This document shows positions 37,042 through 46,868 of a stretch of 64,000 nt of DNA, piece by piece. The first letter of the stretch is position 1. Every line of letters begins with the position of its first letter. The notes below the pieces were generated by a model. The model was not told where the DNA came from, ran no database searches, and worked only from the letters and a program-made list of their open reading frames with translations. Origin of the DNA: Pseudomonas sp. MH9.2 (GTDB lineage Bacteria; Pseudomonadota; Gammaproteobacteria; Pseudomonadales; Pseudomonadaceae). Where the stretch lies: contig NZ_CP133784.1 in NCBI RefSeq assembly GCF_034353875.1, positions 3,996,501 to 4,060,500 of the forward strand, given 5' to 3'. A program made the translations under genes and the position numbers.

Positions 37042-37722
37042 TCACGACGTGGTCGCTTGAGTACCGGCAATGCGGTAGACGCAGCGTCGTGCGTCGCTGA
37101 GCAGATGCTCTTCCCGGATAACCGTCGCTCCCTGTCCGGTTATTTCCTGAAACAGCTGCAGCTCGGAGCGGCAGAAGCCTTGGCATGTGCGGGCGGCTGC
37201 ACAAATCGGGCAATGGTCTTCTATCAGCAACCAATCCTTGCCGTCGTGCTCGACGCGCGCCATATACCCCTCCTGCGTGCGAATCATTGCCAGTTGCTCC
37301 AGTCGCTCCTGCAAGGAGTCGCCCGTACAGACCTGTTGATAGCTCGCTCGTGCGTCCACTTCGCGTTGTGTAATCAAGCGATCCAGGCCTTCGTCCCCAA
37401 AAATCTGGCGTATCGAACCAATCAACTGCACGGTCAACTGGGCATGCGTATCAGGGAAGCGACCGTTACCCGCCTCGGTGAGCACCCAGTTCTGGTGCGG
37501 GCGACCGACGCCGGATGCTGCTTCTAGTCGACCTTCGATCAAACCCGCTGCTACCAGCTTTTGCACCTGCTGACGCGCCGCCTCGGCAGTCATGTCCAGG
37601 GCCTGGGCAATGGCTGCGTTTGAAACGGAGCCCTTGGTTTTGATGAAGAACAGGATGCGATCCGACGTTGGCAGTGAGGCTGAGATATCCAAGTCTTCTC
37701 TTGTGTAATTCAATGTATTCAC
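37042..37722 (-). CDS. Cysteine-rich winged-helix regulator (SufR-like)
   Basis: 226 residues. DeoR/MarR-type helix-turn-helix near the start (SVSNAAIAQALDMTAEAARQQVQKL, about 32-56), then GVGRPHQNWVLTEAG, a linker, and a C-terminal cluster of cysteines: Cys171, Cys174, Cys180, Cys184 and Cys214 in the arrangement EDHCPICAAARTCQGFCRSEL, as in SufR-like iron-sulfur or zinc-binding repressors. It is divergent from an MFS exporter gene; the only start is GTG 37722, touching the first arm of a perfect palindrome, so it should repress both itself and the exporter. Inducing signal unknown; a redox, iron or drug signal is plausible. Confidence 0.8.
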   Translation of the reverse strand: MNTLNYTREDLDISASLPTSDRILFFIKTKGSVSNAAIAQALDMTAEAARQQVQKLVAAGLIEGRLEAASGVGRPHQNWVLTEAGNGRFPDTHAQLTVQLIGSIRQIFGDEGLDRLITQREVDARASYQQVCTGDSLQERLEQLAMIRTQEGYMARVEHDGKDWLLIEDHCPICAAARTCQGFCRSELQLFQEITGQGATVIREEHLLSDARRCVYRIAGTQATTS

Positions 37723-37753
37723 CTAATATCCAAGCCAATGCTTGGATATTAGG
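37722..37753. promoter_or_regulatory. Perfect 14-bp inverted repeat operator
   Basis: CCTAATATCCAAGC, CAAT, GCTTGGATATTAGG: perfect 14-base arms between the divergent regulator and MFS genes, overlapping the regulator start codon. A third half-site (ATATCCAAG, 37685-37693) lies just inside the regulator gene. Near-certain binding site, most simply for the adjacent regulator. Confidence 0.85.
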
Positions 37754-37784
37754 CGTTGGCTGTCCACCTGTCGAGGGAATGAGC

Positions 37785-39197
37785 ATGCACACAGATTCAC
37801 TGACTGTTACCGCTTGGGGTGACTTGCTGCGAGGCAGAAACGGCGTGTTGGCGCTGGCACTGATGGGGGGCGTGGCGCTGCATGCTATCAACGTCCACAT
37901 TGTCACTACGGTGTTGCCGTCAGTGGTGCAGGACATCGGAGGGCTCGACTGGTACGCCTGGAACACCACGCTCTTTGTCGTGGCCTCCATTGTTGGTGCG
38001 GCGCTGTCCGTCTGGCTGCTGGCGGTGCTGGGTCAGCGGGGAGCCTGCCTTGCGGCGCTGGCGGTGTTCGCCGTGGGGTCGGCCGGTTGCGCACTCGCCA
38101 CTTCAATGCCCTGGATGCTGGCAGGTCGCAGCGTGCAGGGGCTCGGTGGCGGCACTCTGGCGGCGCTGAGCTACGCGTTGATTCGGGTCGTGTTCGAGCC
38201 GCGGCTATGGCCTCGTGCGGTGGCGCTGGTCTCTGGCATGTGGGGGGTGGCGACGCTATGCGGGCCCGCATTGGGCGGGCTGTTCGCCCAGTCGGGACAT
38301 TGGCGCTGGGCGTTCTGGACGCTGCTGCCGGTGGCGCTGTTGCAAGGGCTGCTGGTGATCGGGCAATTGCAGCCGATGGGGGCGCGGGAATCCTCCGTGG
38401 ACAGCACGCCTCGCATTCCTTTCATGCAGATCGGGCTGCTGGCAACCTCCGTGCTGGCCATCGCTGCGGGCAGCATGTCGGCGGCACTGATCTGGCAGTG
38501 CCTTGGTGTCGTCGCTGGTCTGGCCTTGGGCATGAGTGCCATCGAGTGTGATCGGCGTGCCACCGTACGCTTGCTGCCGGTCGGCGCGACCGCTCTTGGC
38601 ACGCCGCTGGGCGCTGTTTATGCGAGCGTGGCCTTGCTGTTGATCGGCACCACGACGGAAATCTTCGTGCCTTATTTCCTGCAAAAACTGCAGGGTCTGA
38701 CACCGCTGGCGGCAGGCTACCTGACTGCGGCGATGGCGGCTGGCTGGAGCATGGCATCACTGTTTTCGTCAGGCCACGGCGGTGTTACTGCCGCGCGTCT
38801 ATTGCGTGCCGGTCCACTGCTGTGTGCGTCCAGTCTGCTGGTGCTGGCAGTACTGATGCCGGCAGTCGACGACCTGCCTGCGGGTATGCGCACACTTTTC
38901 TGCGGTCTGGCGCTGGCCGGTGTGGGGGCGGGCGTCGGCATTTGCTGGCCACATCTGCTGACCCGCGTTTTGACCCTGGCGCCACCCGGTGAAGGCGGCA
39001 TGGCGTCTGCCGCCATCACCACGGTTCAACTGTACGGCATGGCCATGGGCGCGGCGGTCGCGGGATTGGTCGCAAATGCGGCAGGGCTTGGCGGGCAGGA
39101 CGGCATCGCGGGCACGCAGTCGGCTGCCGCGTGGTTGTTCGCCAGTTTCGCTTTGGCGCCTGTGTTAGCCATGTTGCTGGCTCGCCGGATCGGTTAG
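37785..39197 (+). CDS. MFS exporter (DHA2/EmrB-like)
   Basis: 470 residues with about 14 hydrophobic segments, the layout of drug:H+ antiporters of the DHA2 type; VTTVLPSVVQDIGG and the GRSVQGLGGG motif (motif C-like region) support this. ATG 37785 has GAGGG seven bases upstream; ATG 37779 is too near. Divergent from the cysteine-rich regulator across the palindrome at 37722-37753. Substrate not deducible. Confidence 0.82.
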   Translation: MHTDSLTVTAWGDLLRGRNGVLALALMGGVALHAINVHIVTTVLPSVVQDIGGLDWYAWNTTLFVVASIVGAALSVWLLAVLGQRGACLAALAVFAVGSAGCALATSMPWMLAGRSVQGLGGGTLAALSYALIRVVFEPRLWPRAVALVSGMWGVATLCGPALGGLFAQSGHWRWAFWTLLPVALLQGLLVIGQLQPMGARESSVDSTPRIPFMQIGLLATSVLAIAAGSMSAALIWQCLGVVAGLALGMSAIECDRRATVRLLPVGATALGTPLGAVYASVALLLIGTTTEIFVPYFLQKLQGLTPLAAGYLTAAMAAGWSMASLFSSGHGGVTAARLLRAGPLLCASSLLVLAVLMPAVDDLPAGMRTLFCGLALAGVGAGVGICWPHLLTRVLTLAPPGEGGMASAAITTVQLYGMAMGAAVAGLVANAAGLGGQDGIAGTQSAAAWLFASFALAPVLAMLLARRIG

Positions 39198-39226
39198 CGA
39201 CGAGACAGGCATGGAAGGCTTCAGCC

Positions 39227-39266
39227 TTGTTATAGACTAGACAGTAAGTTACATTAAGTGAAACTT
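39227..39266 (+). promoter_or_regulatory. Promoter and operator of the AbiE toxin-antitoxin pair
   Basis: TTGTTA (39227-39232), 17 bases, TACATT (39250-39255) is a sigma-70-like promoter. An inverted repeat AAGTT-N11-AACTT (39246-39266) covers the -10 box. AbiEi antitoxins repress their operon by binding inverted repeats, so this is the likely autoregulatory site. Confidence 0.65.
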
Positions 39267-39283
39267 TCCGTTGAGTGATCGGC

Positions 39284-39853
39284 ATGCGGCCAATCTCTAC
39301 TCCCACGCAGCCTATGCGGCGACTGATGCGTGACCTGGCACGGCTCGCCAGTAAAGAGCGCTACCTCTTCACGCCAGACGACCTAAGGGCGCTTGTGCCT
39401 GACCTTTCTGATGGTGCCTACAAAACGCTGTTGAGTCGGGCCGTATCGCAAGGGCATTTGGCTCGGGTGTGCAGGGGGCTATACCTGTTTGAACCGGTAA
39501 ATCCATCCGGCGGATTGGTGCTGTTTCATGCTGCGGCGAGGCTGCGCGCGACTCAGTTCAATTACATCAGCCTTGAAACGGCATTGAGTGATTCCGGGGT
39601 CATTTCGCAGATCCCGATTAATTGGATCACGCTGATGTCATCTGGGCGCAGCAGCAGGATTTCATGTGGTCGATGGGGGACCATCGAATTTGTGCACACC
39701 CGTCAAAAACCACAAGACCTGGTTCGCGACGTTCACTATGACTCGCGTTGCCGGCTATGGCGGGCAACCCCCAAACAGGCATTGCGTGACATGAAGGCCG
39801 CGAAGCGGAACATGGACTTAATCGATTGGAGTGTTGCCAATGAGTTTGTTTGA
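39284..39853 (+). CDS. abiEi: AbiEi-type antitoxin
   Basis: 189 residues. N-terminal winged helix (LARLASKERYLFTPDDLRALVPDLSDGAYKTLLSRAVSQGHLARVCRGLYLF), typical of AbiEi antitoxin/transcriptional regulators, and a C-terminal domain with NYISLETALSDSGVISQIP as in the family. ATG 39284 preferred over a GTG nine bases earlier. It overlaps the next gene by 14 bases. Function: represses the operon and counters the nucleotidyltransferase toxin (type IV toxin-antitoxin). Confidence 0.88.
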   Translation: MRPISTPTQPMRRLMRDLARLASKERYLFTPDDLRALVPDLSDGAYKTLLSRAVSQGHLARVCRGLYLFEPVNPSGGLVLFHAAARLRATQFNYISLETALSDSGVISQIPINWITLMSSGRSSRISCGRWGTIEFVHTRQKPQDLVRDVHYDSRCRLWRATPKQALRDMKAAKRNMDLIDWSVANEFV

Positions 39854-40736
39854 TGAGCTGGTGGATGAAGGGCTTAAAAACAAACAGGATTTGGCCCCGT
39901 TGCGAGTAGTTGTAGAAAAAGAACTGCTGCATCACGACATCATGCTGGCACTGAGTTCTGCAGGCATGCTCACCAAACTGACATTCATCGGAGGTACGTG
40001 CCTGCGAGCGTGCTACGGGTCCAACCGGCTGAGCGAGGATCTCGACTTCACGGGTGGGGCTGACTTCAATCGCGCGAGTCTGAGTGAGCTTGGTCGCGTA
40101 CTGGTTGAAAGTCTGAAGGCTAAATACGGCCTTGAAGTCGAGGTTGGCGATCCTGTTCGCGAGGAAGGTAATGTAGACACCTGGAAGCTGAAAGTTCAAA
40201 CAAGGCCTGGGCGCAAGGATCTGCCTGCCCAGCGCATCAACATCGATGTGTGCTCCATTCCGAGCTACCAGCCACAGCCCATGCTGCTTCTAAATCCTTA
40301 TGGGGTCGACATGGGGACGAGCGGTCTGATCCTGCAAGCGGAAACACGCGAAGAAATTTATGCCGACAAGATCGTTGCTTTTGCTTTGCGTCCCAATCGA
40401 ATCAAGAACCGTGATCTCTGGGACATGGTGTGGTTGCGCCAGCAGGGGATAACGCCGCAACTGGACTTGATTGATAAAAAGCTCGCCGACCATCAGTGCG
40501 TATCCAAGTATTTCCTGGCCCTGTTCAAGGAGCGCACGGAGATGCTGGATTCCGAGCCAAAGGTAGTGACCGACTTTCGCAAAGAAATGAGTCGGCTTTT
40601 ACCGGTTGAGCGGGTGACGCAAACGGTCAACCAAGCCGCATTCTGGACGTTTCTGGTTGGCCATATACGTGATCTATACGCATTGACCGAGAAAGCGCTC
40701 AACGGCGATGACTCCAGCGGTGTCTTCAAGATGTGA
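39840..40736 (+). CDS. abiEii: AbiEii-type nucleotidyltransferase toxin
   Basis: 298 residues. Carries the AbiEii nucleotidyltransferase motif GGTCLRACYGSNRLSEDLDF (about residues 52-71), then the RINIDVCSIPSY strand with the third acidic residue and EEIYADKIVAFALRPNRIKNRDLWD, all as in AbiEii/MenA-type toxins that modify tRNA or other nucleotides. ATG 39840 lies inside the antitoxin gene (14-base overlap). All catalytic residues appear intact. Phage-defence by abortive infection is the known role of AbiE; stabilisation is another. Confidence 0.9.
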   Translation: MSLFDELVDEGLKNKQDLAPLRVVVEKELLHHDIMLALSSAGMLTKLTFIGGTCLRACYGSNRLSEDLDFTGGADFNRASLSELGRVLVESLKAKYGLEVEVGDPVREEGNVDTWKLKVQTRPGRKDLPAQRINIDVCSIPSYQPQPMLLLNPYGVDMGTSGLILQAETREEIYADKIVAFALRPNRIKNRDLWDMVWLRQQGITPQLDLIDKKLADHQCVSKYFLALFKERTEMLDSEPKVVTDFRKEMSRLLPVERVTQTVNQAAFWTFLVGHIRDLYALTEKALNGDDSSGVFKM

Positions 40737-40838
40737 TTTCGGACGTTTGTCTAGACCGACTTTGTCTGTACGAAGGAGGGAAAGACGCCGGCAGAAACTG
40801 TGCAAAACGGTCACAGAACTCAAACCCCGGATACAACA

Positions 40839-40859
40839 AAGCCCGCACAAGGCGGGCTT
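40839..40859. terminator. GC-rich hairpin between AbiEii and the chemoreceptor
   Basis: AAGCCCGC-ACAAG-GCGGGCTT, 8-bp stem, in the 188-base gap between the convergent stops. T-rich on the minus strand side (TTTGTTG), so it probably ends the chemoreceptor transcript and perhaps both. Confidence 0.7.
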
Positions 40860-40924
40860 CGTTGGTGTTTCGTTTGGTGGCGCCCGGCGGCACGTTCTGA
40901 AAGGGTGAGTTGTTAAGCGCTTCC

Positions 40925-43087
40925 CTACGTGTTTTTTATTTTGAAGCGGCTTAATACACCTTGCATCACTGATGCTCGCTCCGAAAGATCCCTGGCAGCC
41001 AAAGCGCACTCATGTGAGTTGGATTGGTTTTGTTGGGTCACTTCATCGATCTGCTCAAGGCCGATACTGGCCTGCCGCAGACCGGAAGCCTGCTCGCTCG
41101 ACGCCTGGTAAATCAGCGACACCAGGCTGGACACCGCGCTGGTGCCGCTGACGATGTTCTTCAGCGACTCGGCGGTGCGACCAGCGATAATCATGCCGCG
41201 CTGAGTCTTGGTGGAGGAGTCGGCAATCAGCGCCGCTGTTTGCTGGGCCGCCTCGGCACTACGCGCTGCCAGGCTGCGCACCTCATCGGCCACCACGGCA
41301 AAACCGCGCCCAAGCTCTCCGGCTCTGGCGGCCTCGATCGCCGCATTCAATGCCAATAGATTGGTTTGTGCAGCGATGTTGTCGATAGTCGTGATGATTG
41401 CAGTGATGTCTTTGCCTGAGTTGTCGATCTCGGCCATGGCGGCGATCAACTCACTCATCAGCTTGTCGCTTTCGCCTGCGTCGGCCCGTGAAGACTGGGA
41501 TTGCTCGTCAGCTTTTTTGGCGTTGTCGGCGTTGTCGGTGGTCTGCGCGGCCATCTGCGTCATCACGGCGCTGATCTCGGTAATGGACGATGCAGAATTG
41601 GACGCGCCATCGGACAACGACTGGCTCAAGTCGGTGACCTGTGCGGAACTGCCGGTAATCCGGGTCGCACTGACCTGTACTTCGGAAATCAGGTTGTTGA
41701 GATTGCTGACCATTTTCGCCAATGACTTGCCCAAGGTATCGTGCGGGGACGACAGCCTGACTTCCAGATCCAGGTCCCCTTCGGAAATACGTTCGGCGAC
41801 CCGAACCTGGCGCTGCAGGCTTTCCGACATTTCGTTCAGGGCAAAAGACAGCTGTCCCACTTCATCCTCGGATTGCTGAACCAGCCGGCGCGAGAAATCC
41901 CCCAGACTGATGTTGGCGGCCAGTGCTGCGGCCTCGCGGATCGGCCCAACTATTTTCGCCGCGGCAAACCACAGCGCCACCAGGGCCAGCAGCGAAATCC
42001 CCAGCCCCACTGACACCTGCCAGACACTGCTGCTGGTACTGCGCGACTGCAGCTCTTGCTCAAGGGCAATCGCCTGACTCATGACCACCGCTTTGGGCAG
42101 CCGAATCAGGATCGCCCAAGGTTTGCCTGTGCGTCCCAGCTGGATCGGCATCAGCACTTCGATGTCCTGAGTCTCCTTGTTGAGCAGGCCGTCACCGCGA
42201 CCGCTCTGGATATCGCCCAAGGTCTTTTCCCAGCTCTTGGGTAACAGCGACTTGATGGACTGGCCGATAAGGTCGGTGCGTTGACTGTCTGCAACCACCA
42301 ACCCCTGGTTGCTCAATATCGACACCGAGCCTTTGCCGCCATACAGGTCTGCAGACATCTGCTCGCTGAGCTTCTGAATGAAGGCAATGTCGAAGTCGGC
42401 GCCGACCACACCGTAGAACTTGCCATTGGCCACGATCGGCACCGACAAGGTGGTCAGCCAGACATTCTTGCCCTGCACCACATAAGGAATCGGGTCGAGC
42501 ACGCTTTCCTTCAGTGTGTCGCGAGGGCCAGCATACCAGCCGCCCTTGGGCACACCATTGGGATGACGTTCCTGGGAGTCATACTCGACCAGCGGCTGCA
42601 CCGCGACATGGCCATCGGAACTGCGTGTCCAGTAAGGCGTGAAGCGTCCGGTCAGAGGGTTGTTACCCTCCTGCCCGTTGCGAAAAGCCTGATCCTGTCC
42701 GTCCAGCGCATCAGGCTCCCAGCATGAATAGGTGCCGTTAAAGTCAGGATTATCCTTGAGCACACTGAGCAAGACGTTATTGATCTGCTCTCGCCCGAGT
42801 GAAAGCGGGCTTTGCAAGGTCTTGCTGGCAGCAAAGGTATTGGCCATGGTGCGTGCCGAATCCAACGCATTCTGCAACTTGGCCTGAATGGCGTTAGCCC
42901 TGGACTCTGCGAGGTTCTGCACTTCACGAATGGTCGACTTTTCAACAAGCGCCGACACTTCGCTGGCGACGTATTGGTCATTGGCCCTGGAAGAAAAAAG
43001 CCCATATGAAACCAGACTTGCCGACGAAACAAGCAGGCATAACCCTGCGGTGGTGCAAATTCTGGCTTGCAGTGATGTGAATTTCAT
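40925..43087 (-). CDS. Methyl-accepting chemotaxis protein with double Cache domain
   Basis: 720 residues from ATG 43087 (GGGGGA six bases upstream). Membrane segment (about 10-32), long periplasmic dCache-1 domain (about 35-365; [35 protein letters not shown] and [12 protein letters not shown] are characteristic), second membrane segment (about 380-405), HAMP and a signalling domain with the tip [33 protein letters not shown]. It is divergent from the mhp operon with a large shared upstream region, so a role in taxis toward a substrate of that pathway is possible; dCache domains of this type commonly bind amino acids or organic acids. Confidence 0.92.
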   Translation of the reverse strand: MKFTSLQARICTTAGLCLLVSSASLVSYGLFSSRANDQYVASEVSALVEKSTIREVQNLAESRANAIQAKLQNALDSARTMANTFAASKTLQSPLSLGREQINNVLLSVLKDNPDFNGTYSCWEPDALDGQDQAFRNGQEGNNPLTGRFTPYWTRSSDGHVAVQPLVEYDSQERHPNGVPKGGWYAGPRDTLKESVLDPIPYVVQGKNVWLTTLSVPIVANGKFYGVVGADFDIAFIQKLSEQMSADLYGGKGSVSILSNQGLVVADSQRTDLIGQSIKSLLPKSWEKTLGDIQSGRGDGLLNKETQDIEVLMPIQLGRTGKPWAILIRLPKAVVMSQAIALEQELQSRSTSSSVWQVSVGLGISLLALVALWFAAAKIVGPIREAAALAANISLGDFSRRLVQQSEDEVGQLSFALNEMSESLQRQVRVAERISEGDLDLEVRLSSPHDTLGKSLAKMVSNLNNLISEVQVSATRITGSSAQVTDLSQSLSDGASNSASSITEISAVMTQMAAQTTDNADNAKKADEQSQSSRADAGESDKLMSELIAAMAEIDNSGKDITAIITTIDNIAAQTNLLALNAAIEAARAGELGRGFAVVADEVRSLAARSAEAAQQTAALIADSSTKTQRGMIIAGRTAESLKNIVSGTSAVSSLVSLIYQASSEQASGLRQASIGLEQIDEVTQQNQSNSHECALAARDLSERASVMQGVLSRFKIKNT

Positions 43088-43910
43088 GGTTTCCCCCAGC
43101 TCGCTTTTGTTGTGACTAACGTCAAAGATGAAAGTGCCGAATGCACTTGCTCGCCCTGGCAGATAACGCTCAATCATTTGCTGCTTACACCCGACCTCCG
43201 GCGAAAGAGAGTTACTCAGCGCAGGAGGTTCGCAGCGTGACAGCTAAGTAGTCAGGGTCCATTGACTTTAGTTTTACGGTGTTGGGAAACTCGGTGAGTG
43301 AGCGTTGCTCTAATACGCTCTACACCCTGTCCAGCCAGACCGCCGGAACGACATTATTTAATAACATGTAAAAAAATTGTGAAAGTATTATCTGTATCAC
43401 TAGTTACCTTTTCCGCAACCTTGTATCGATTAAGATCACGGTGGAAATGTTAGCCGGCTAACATATAGGGGCTCGGTTTTTAGTGTTAGCGGGGGTCTTG
43501 TACTTTGGTACGGGTCTAACGTCTCATCATGAGCGGGAGCGGTCTGGATAAACAGCGACTTTTCGAAGAAAGTTAAGGTGGGGATGCAGTGTGGCGATTA
43601 TTAAATCTGTACTTAAGTACGGTATTTGCTTGTTCGAAGTTGCGCTCCGTCCCCCTTGGGGTTCTCTGAACAATGGCTGTCATTTCGACTGGCGGCGCGG
43701 TGACAACGAAGTAGCCAATAGATACGTTATTTCCCCCTCACGGGCATCAAACCCTCAGCGCGCCCTTTGTGCAGTTTCGTGCGCTGATGGGATAACGCGG
43801 TGTTTCAATGGACTGCTGGTTTTTTACCTCGGACCTATGCTCAGGCTCCAATCAATCACGGGCATTCCAGTGATTCCCGCGGATCAGTTGATCGTGAGAG
43901 TGAGAGTGAA
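43088..43910. other. Long regulatory region between chemoreceptor and mhpB
   Basis: About 820 bases. Contains an AT-rich stretch (43340-43440) and a perfect palindrome (listed separately). A 107-codon frame at 43591-43914 has no ribosome site and an unconvincing composition; I do not call it a gene. No regulator gene for the mhp operon is here. Confidence 0.5.
43447..43464. promoter_or_regulatory. Perfect 18-bp palindrome, candidate operator
   Basis: ATGTTAGCC-GGCTAACAT with no spacer. A looser GTTAG...CTAAC pair follows around 43485-43520. Position between divergent chemoreceptor and mhpB suggests regulator binding, about 450 bases from mhpB. Confidence 0.55.
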
Positions 43911-44861
43911 ATGAGCGCCTATCTACATTGCCTGTCGCATACACCATTGATGGGACATGTGGACCCTGCTGCCGCTGTTCTGGATGAGGTTGCCAGCGTT
44001 GTCGAGGCGGCCCGGCAGCGTATCGCGGCTTTCAACCCGGAACTGGTCATTTTGTTCAGTGCGGACCACTACAACGGGTTTTTCTACGACGTGATGCCGT
44101 CGTTCTGCATTGGCATGGTCGCCCATGCCATCGGTGATTTTGGCACTCTGGCCGGACCGCTTGCTGTCCCCCAGGCGTTGGCGGAGAGCTGTGCTGAATC
44201 AGTTCTGTGTGATGGTGTTGATGTCGCTGTGTCGTACCGGATGCAGCTTGATCATGGTTTTGCTCAGCCGCTGGAGATGTTGTTTGGTGGCTTGCAGGAA
44301 GTGCCGGTGATCCCGGTCTTCATCAACTCGGTGGCAACTCCGCTGCCGAGTTTTCAACGTGCCCGGCTGTTGGGCGAAGCCTTGGGGCGGTGGGCGCAGT
44401 CACTCAATAGACGCGTGCTGTTCCTGGGCTCGGGTGGGCTGTCTCATCAGCCTCCGGTTCCGGAGCTGGCGAAGGTTGAGGGGTTAATGGCCGATCGGCT
44501 CAAAGGCAGTGGCCGCTATCTGCCGGCCGATGAGCGCGCTGCTCGTACGCAACGAGTGATCCTTGCGGCACAGCGTTTCGTAGAGGACCCGACTTCACTG
44601 TACCCACTCAATCCAGAGTGGGATCAGAGTTTCCTTACGTTGCTTGAGCAAGGTCGGCTGAGTGAGTTGGACGCTGTGGCCAACGCCGAGCTGTCGGCCC
44701 TGGCCGGCAAGTCTTCCCATGAAATCAAAACCTGGGTTGCCGCCTTCGCGGCCCTGGCGTGCTTCGGCCCGTATCAGGCGAGCGACCGTTATTATCGTCC
44801 TGTTCCAGAGTGGATCGCCGGGTTTGGCTCGCTGAGCGCCAAGCCCGTTATCCACGTCTGA
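43911..44861 (+). CDS. mhpB: 2,3-dihydroxyphenylpropionate 1,2-dioxygenase
   Basis: 316 residues, LigB-type extradiol dioxygenase with Fe(II). Cleaves 2,3-dihydroxyphenylpropionate (or the cinnamate) to the 2-hydroxy-6-ketononadienedioate. [55 protein letters not shown] and [13 protein letters not shown] are MhpB hallmarks with the metal and acid/base histidines. First gene of mhpBCDFE; the usual mhpA hydroxylase gene is absent from the window. Confidence 0.95.
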   Translation: MSAYLHCLSHTPLMGHVDPAAAVLDEVASVVEAARQRIAAFNPELVILFSADHYNGFFYDVMPSFCIGMVAHAIGDFGTLAGPLAVPQALAESCAESVLCDGVDVAVSYRMQLDHGFAQPLEMLFGGLQEVPVIPVFINSVATPLPSFQRARLLGEALGRWAQSLNRRVLFLGSGGLSHQPPVPELAKVEGLMADRLKGSGRYLPADERAARTQRVILAAQRFVEDPTSLYPLNPEWDQSFLTLLEQGRLSELDAVANAELSALAGKSSHEIKTWVAAFAALACFGPYQASDRYYRPVPEWIAGFGSLSAKPVIHV

Positions 44862-44882
44862 GAACCCTTCAGAGAGTACCCC

Positions 44883-45740
44883 ATGAGTCAGTACAGCGAA
44901 GGTGAAACCAGTCGCTTTGCCATGATCAACGACGAAGGCCTGAGCCTGAATATTCACTATCACGACTGTGGTGATGGGCAGGAGGTGGTGGTCATGCTGC
45001 ATGGGTCCGGACCTGGAGCCAGCGGCTGGTCGAATTTCAGTCGTAACGTCGAGCCTCTGGTGCGGGCTGGCTACCGAGTGTTGCTGATGGACTGCCCCGG
45101 CTGGAGCAAGAGTGACAGTATTGTCTGCACCGGGTCGCGTTCAGCGCTCAACGCGCGGGTGCTCAAAGGGCTGCTGGATAAGTTGGGCGTGTCGCGTGCT
45201 CATTTGATCGGCAACTCCATGGGTGGGCACAGTGTGGTGGCTTTCACTCTGGCTTATCCGGAGCAGGTCGGCCGTCTAGTGCTGATGGGCGGTGGTACGG
45301 GGGGAGCCAGCCCGTTTGTGCCGATGCCTACCGAGGGCATCAAGTTGTTGCAGAAGGTTTACCGCGAACCGACCTTGGCCAACTTGCAGCAGATGATGGA
45401 CGTCTTTGTCCATGACAGCGGCGACCTGACACCCGAACTGGTGACCGGGCGCCTGGAAAATATTCTGCAGCACCGCTACCACCTCGAGAGCTTTACTAGA
45501 AGTCTGGACTTGAACCCGCGTCAGTTCCCCGATGTGTCCATGCATTTGGGTGAAATCCGCGCGCCGACCCTGATTATCTGGGGGCGTAACGATCGTTTCG
45601 TGCCGATGGACACCGGACTGCGTCTGGTCGCCGGTATCCCCAACAGCGAATTGCACCTATTCAACAACTGCGGTCACTGGGTGCAGTGGGAGCATGCCGA
45701 GCGCTTCAATCGCCTGGTGTTGGACTTCCTCTCTAGCTGA
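44883..45740 (+). CDS. mhpC: 2-hydroxy-6-ketonona-2,4-dienedioate hydrolase
   Basis: 285 residues, alpha/beta hydrolase of the meta-cleavage product type. Hydrolyses the MhpB product to 2-hydroxypentadienoate and succinate (or fumarate). Oxyanion [13 protein letters not shown], nucleophile in LIGNSMGGH, acid Asp in [11 protein letters not shown], His in [11 protein letters not shown]. It follows mhpB after 21 bases. Confidence 0.95.
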   Translation: MSQYSEGETSRFAMINDEGLSLNIHYHDCGDGQEVVVMLHGSGPGASGWSNFSRNVEPLVRAGYRVLLMDCPGWSKSDSIVCTGSRSALNARVLKGLLDKLGVSRAHLIGNSMGGHSVVAFTLAYPEQVGRLVLMGGGTGGASPFVPMPTEGIKLLQKVYREPTLANLQQMMDVFVHDSGDLTPELVTGRLENILQHRYHLESFTRSLDLNPRQFPDVSMHLGEIRAPTLIIWGRNDRFVPMDTGLRLVAGIPNSELHLFNNCGHWVQWEHAERFNRLVLDFLSS

Positions 45741-45769
45741 GGGCAATGAGCACTTTACCTGGCCGTTGC

Positions 45770-45948
45770 CCAAGATGAATGGCAGGCGATCAGCCTCAAC
45801 TACACCTCGGCACCACCGGTAATCCCAGGGGGGTGGTTTACCACCCTCTGGATAGGTGGTGTTCAGCGACCCGCCAAAAACCAGTACTGGCAAGGTTCAG
45901 AAATTCCTGTTGCGTGAACAGGCGCGGCAACTGGCTGACGATGAGTAA
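45770..45948 (+). pseudogene. Remnant of an acyl-CoA synthetase (AMP-binding) gene
   Basis: Two conserved pieces of an AMP-forming acyl-CoA ligase survive in the 300-base gap between mhpC and mhpD. 45774-45809 reads DEWQAISLNYTS and, after one missing base at 45810-45811, 45812 onward reads TTGNPRGVVYH, the P-loop motif. 45871-45948 reads PPKTSTGKVQKFLLREQ to ADDE and a TAA stop, the C-terminal catalytic-lysine motif. Roughly 350 residues between them have been deleted. The operon once included a ligase, perhaps for activating an aromatic or acyl side chain. Confidence 0.85.
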
Positions 45949-46042
45949 TTTCAGCGCTGGTGGGATAACGGCGTAACTCACGGGATCGCTGACCCGCTGG
46001 CGTATTCCTAACATCATCCCGACAACTTAGCGCGAGGTGAAT

Positions 46043-46837
46043 ATGAGCGTGACCCAACAAACCCTGGAGCAACTGGCTGGTGCCTTGCGCGATGCCGAAC
46101 GCACGGGGGAGGCGATTGCCCCGTTGCGTGAGCGGATCGGTGAAGACTCCGGTGAGGCGGCCTACGCTATTCAGCGCCTGAACGTCGCCCATGCAGTGGC
46201 CGCAGGCCGGCGTGTGGTGGGGCGCAAGATCGGCCTGACCAACCCCAAAGTACAGGTTCAGCTGGGGGTCAATCAGCCGGACTTCGGCACCTTGTTTGCC
46301 GACATGTGCTATGGCGACAACGAAACCGTATCTATTGGCGCTGTGCTGCAGCCGAAGATAGAGGCGGAAATTGCCTTGATTCTGGACAAGGCTCTACCAC
46401 GTGCCGACACTACTTTTGCCGATGTGCTTGATGCCGCCGCCTGGGTACTGCCCGCGTTGGAGATTGTAGGTTCCCGAGTGCAGGACTGGAACATTCGCTT
46501 CGTCGACACCGTTGCAGACAACGCCTCCAGCGGTTGTTTCGTATTAGGCGGCCCAGCCGTGCGCCTGGCAGGAGTCGATCTGCGCAAAGCAGTGATGAAC
46601 ATGACCCGCAACGGTGAGCGGGTCTCCAGTGGCAGCGGGGCAGAATGTCTGGGGCATCCGCTTAATGCCGCAGTGTGGCTGGCCCGCACCATGGCGAGTC
46701 TGGGCGAGCCGTTGCAAGCCGGCGACATCATCCTCACTGGCGCTCTCGGGCCGATGGTGGGGGTCAGCGCGGGTGATCGTTTCGAGGCCGTGATCGAAGG
46801 TATAGGCCAGGTCGCAGTCAACTTTTCGGCCGAGTGA
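46043..46837 (+). CDS. mhpD: 2-hydroxypenta-2,4-dienoate hydratase
   Basis: 264 residues, fumarylacetoacetate-hydrolase-like fold of the hydratase/decarboxylase group. Adds water to 2-hydroxypentadienoate, giving 4-hydroxy-2-oxovalerate. [33 protein letters not shown] (metal-binding acids) and [12 protein letters not shown] are typical of MhpD. ATG 46043 (GAGG five bases before) rather than GTG 46037. Confidence 0.94.
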   Translation: MSVTQQTLEQLAGALRDAERTGEAIAPLRERIGEDSGEAAYAIQRLNVAHAVAAGRRVVGRKIGLTNPKVQVQLGVNQPDFGTLFADMCYGDNETVSIGAVLQPKIEAEIALILDKALPRADTTFADVLDAAAWVLPALEIVGSRVQDWNIRFVDTVADNASSGCFVLGGPAVRLAGVDLRKAVMNMTRNGERVSSGSGAECLGHPLNAAVWLARTMASLGEPLQAGDIILTGALGPMVGVSAGDRFEAVIEGIGQVAVNFSAE

Positions 46838-46868
46838 TCGGCAGGCTCAACGTTAAGAGCACATCACC

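Noticed and set aside
36737..37234. 165-codon version of the DUF2845 gene
   Set aside because: The extension overlaps the regulator gene and hides the signal peptide; the internal ATG at 37033 is the better start.
40800..40920. Possible tRNA remnant near the GC hairpin
   Set aside because: No cloverleaf, T-loop or CCA could be found; only a terminator-like hairpin.
43591..43914. 107-codon frame before mhpB
   Set aside because: No ribosome site, odd composition, runs into the mhpB start; more likely regulatory DNA.
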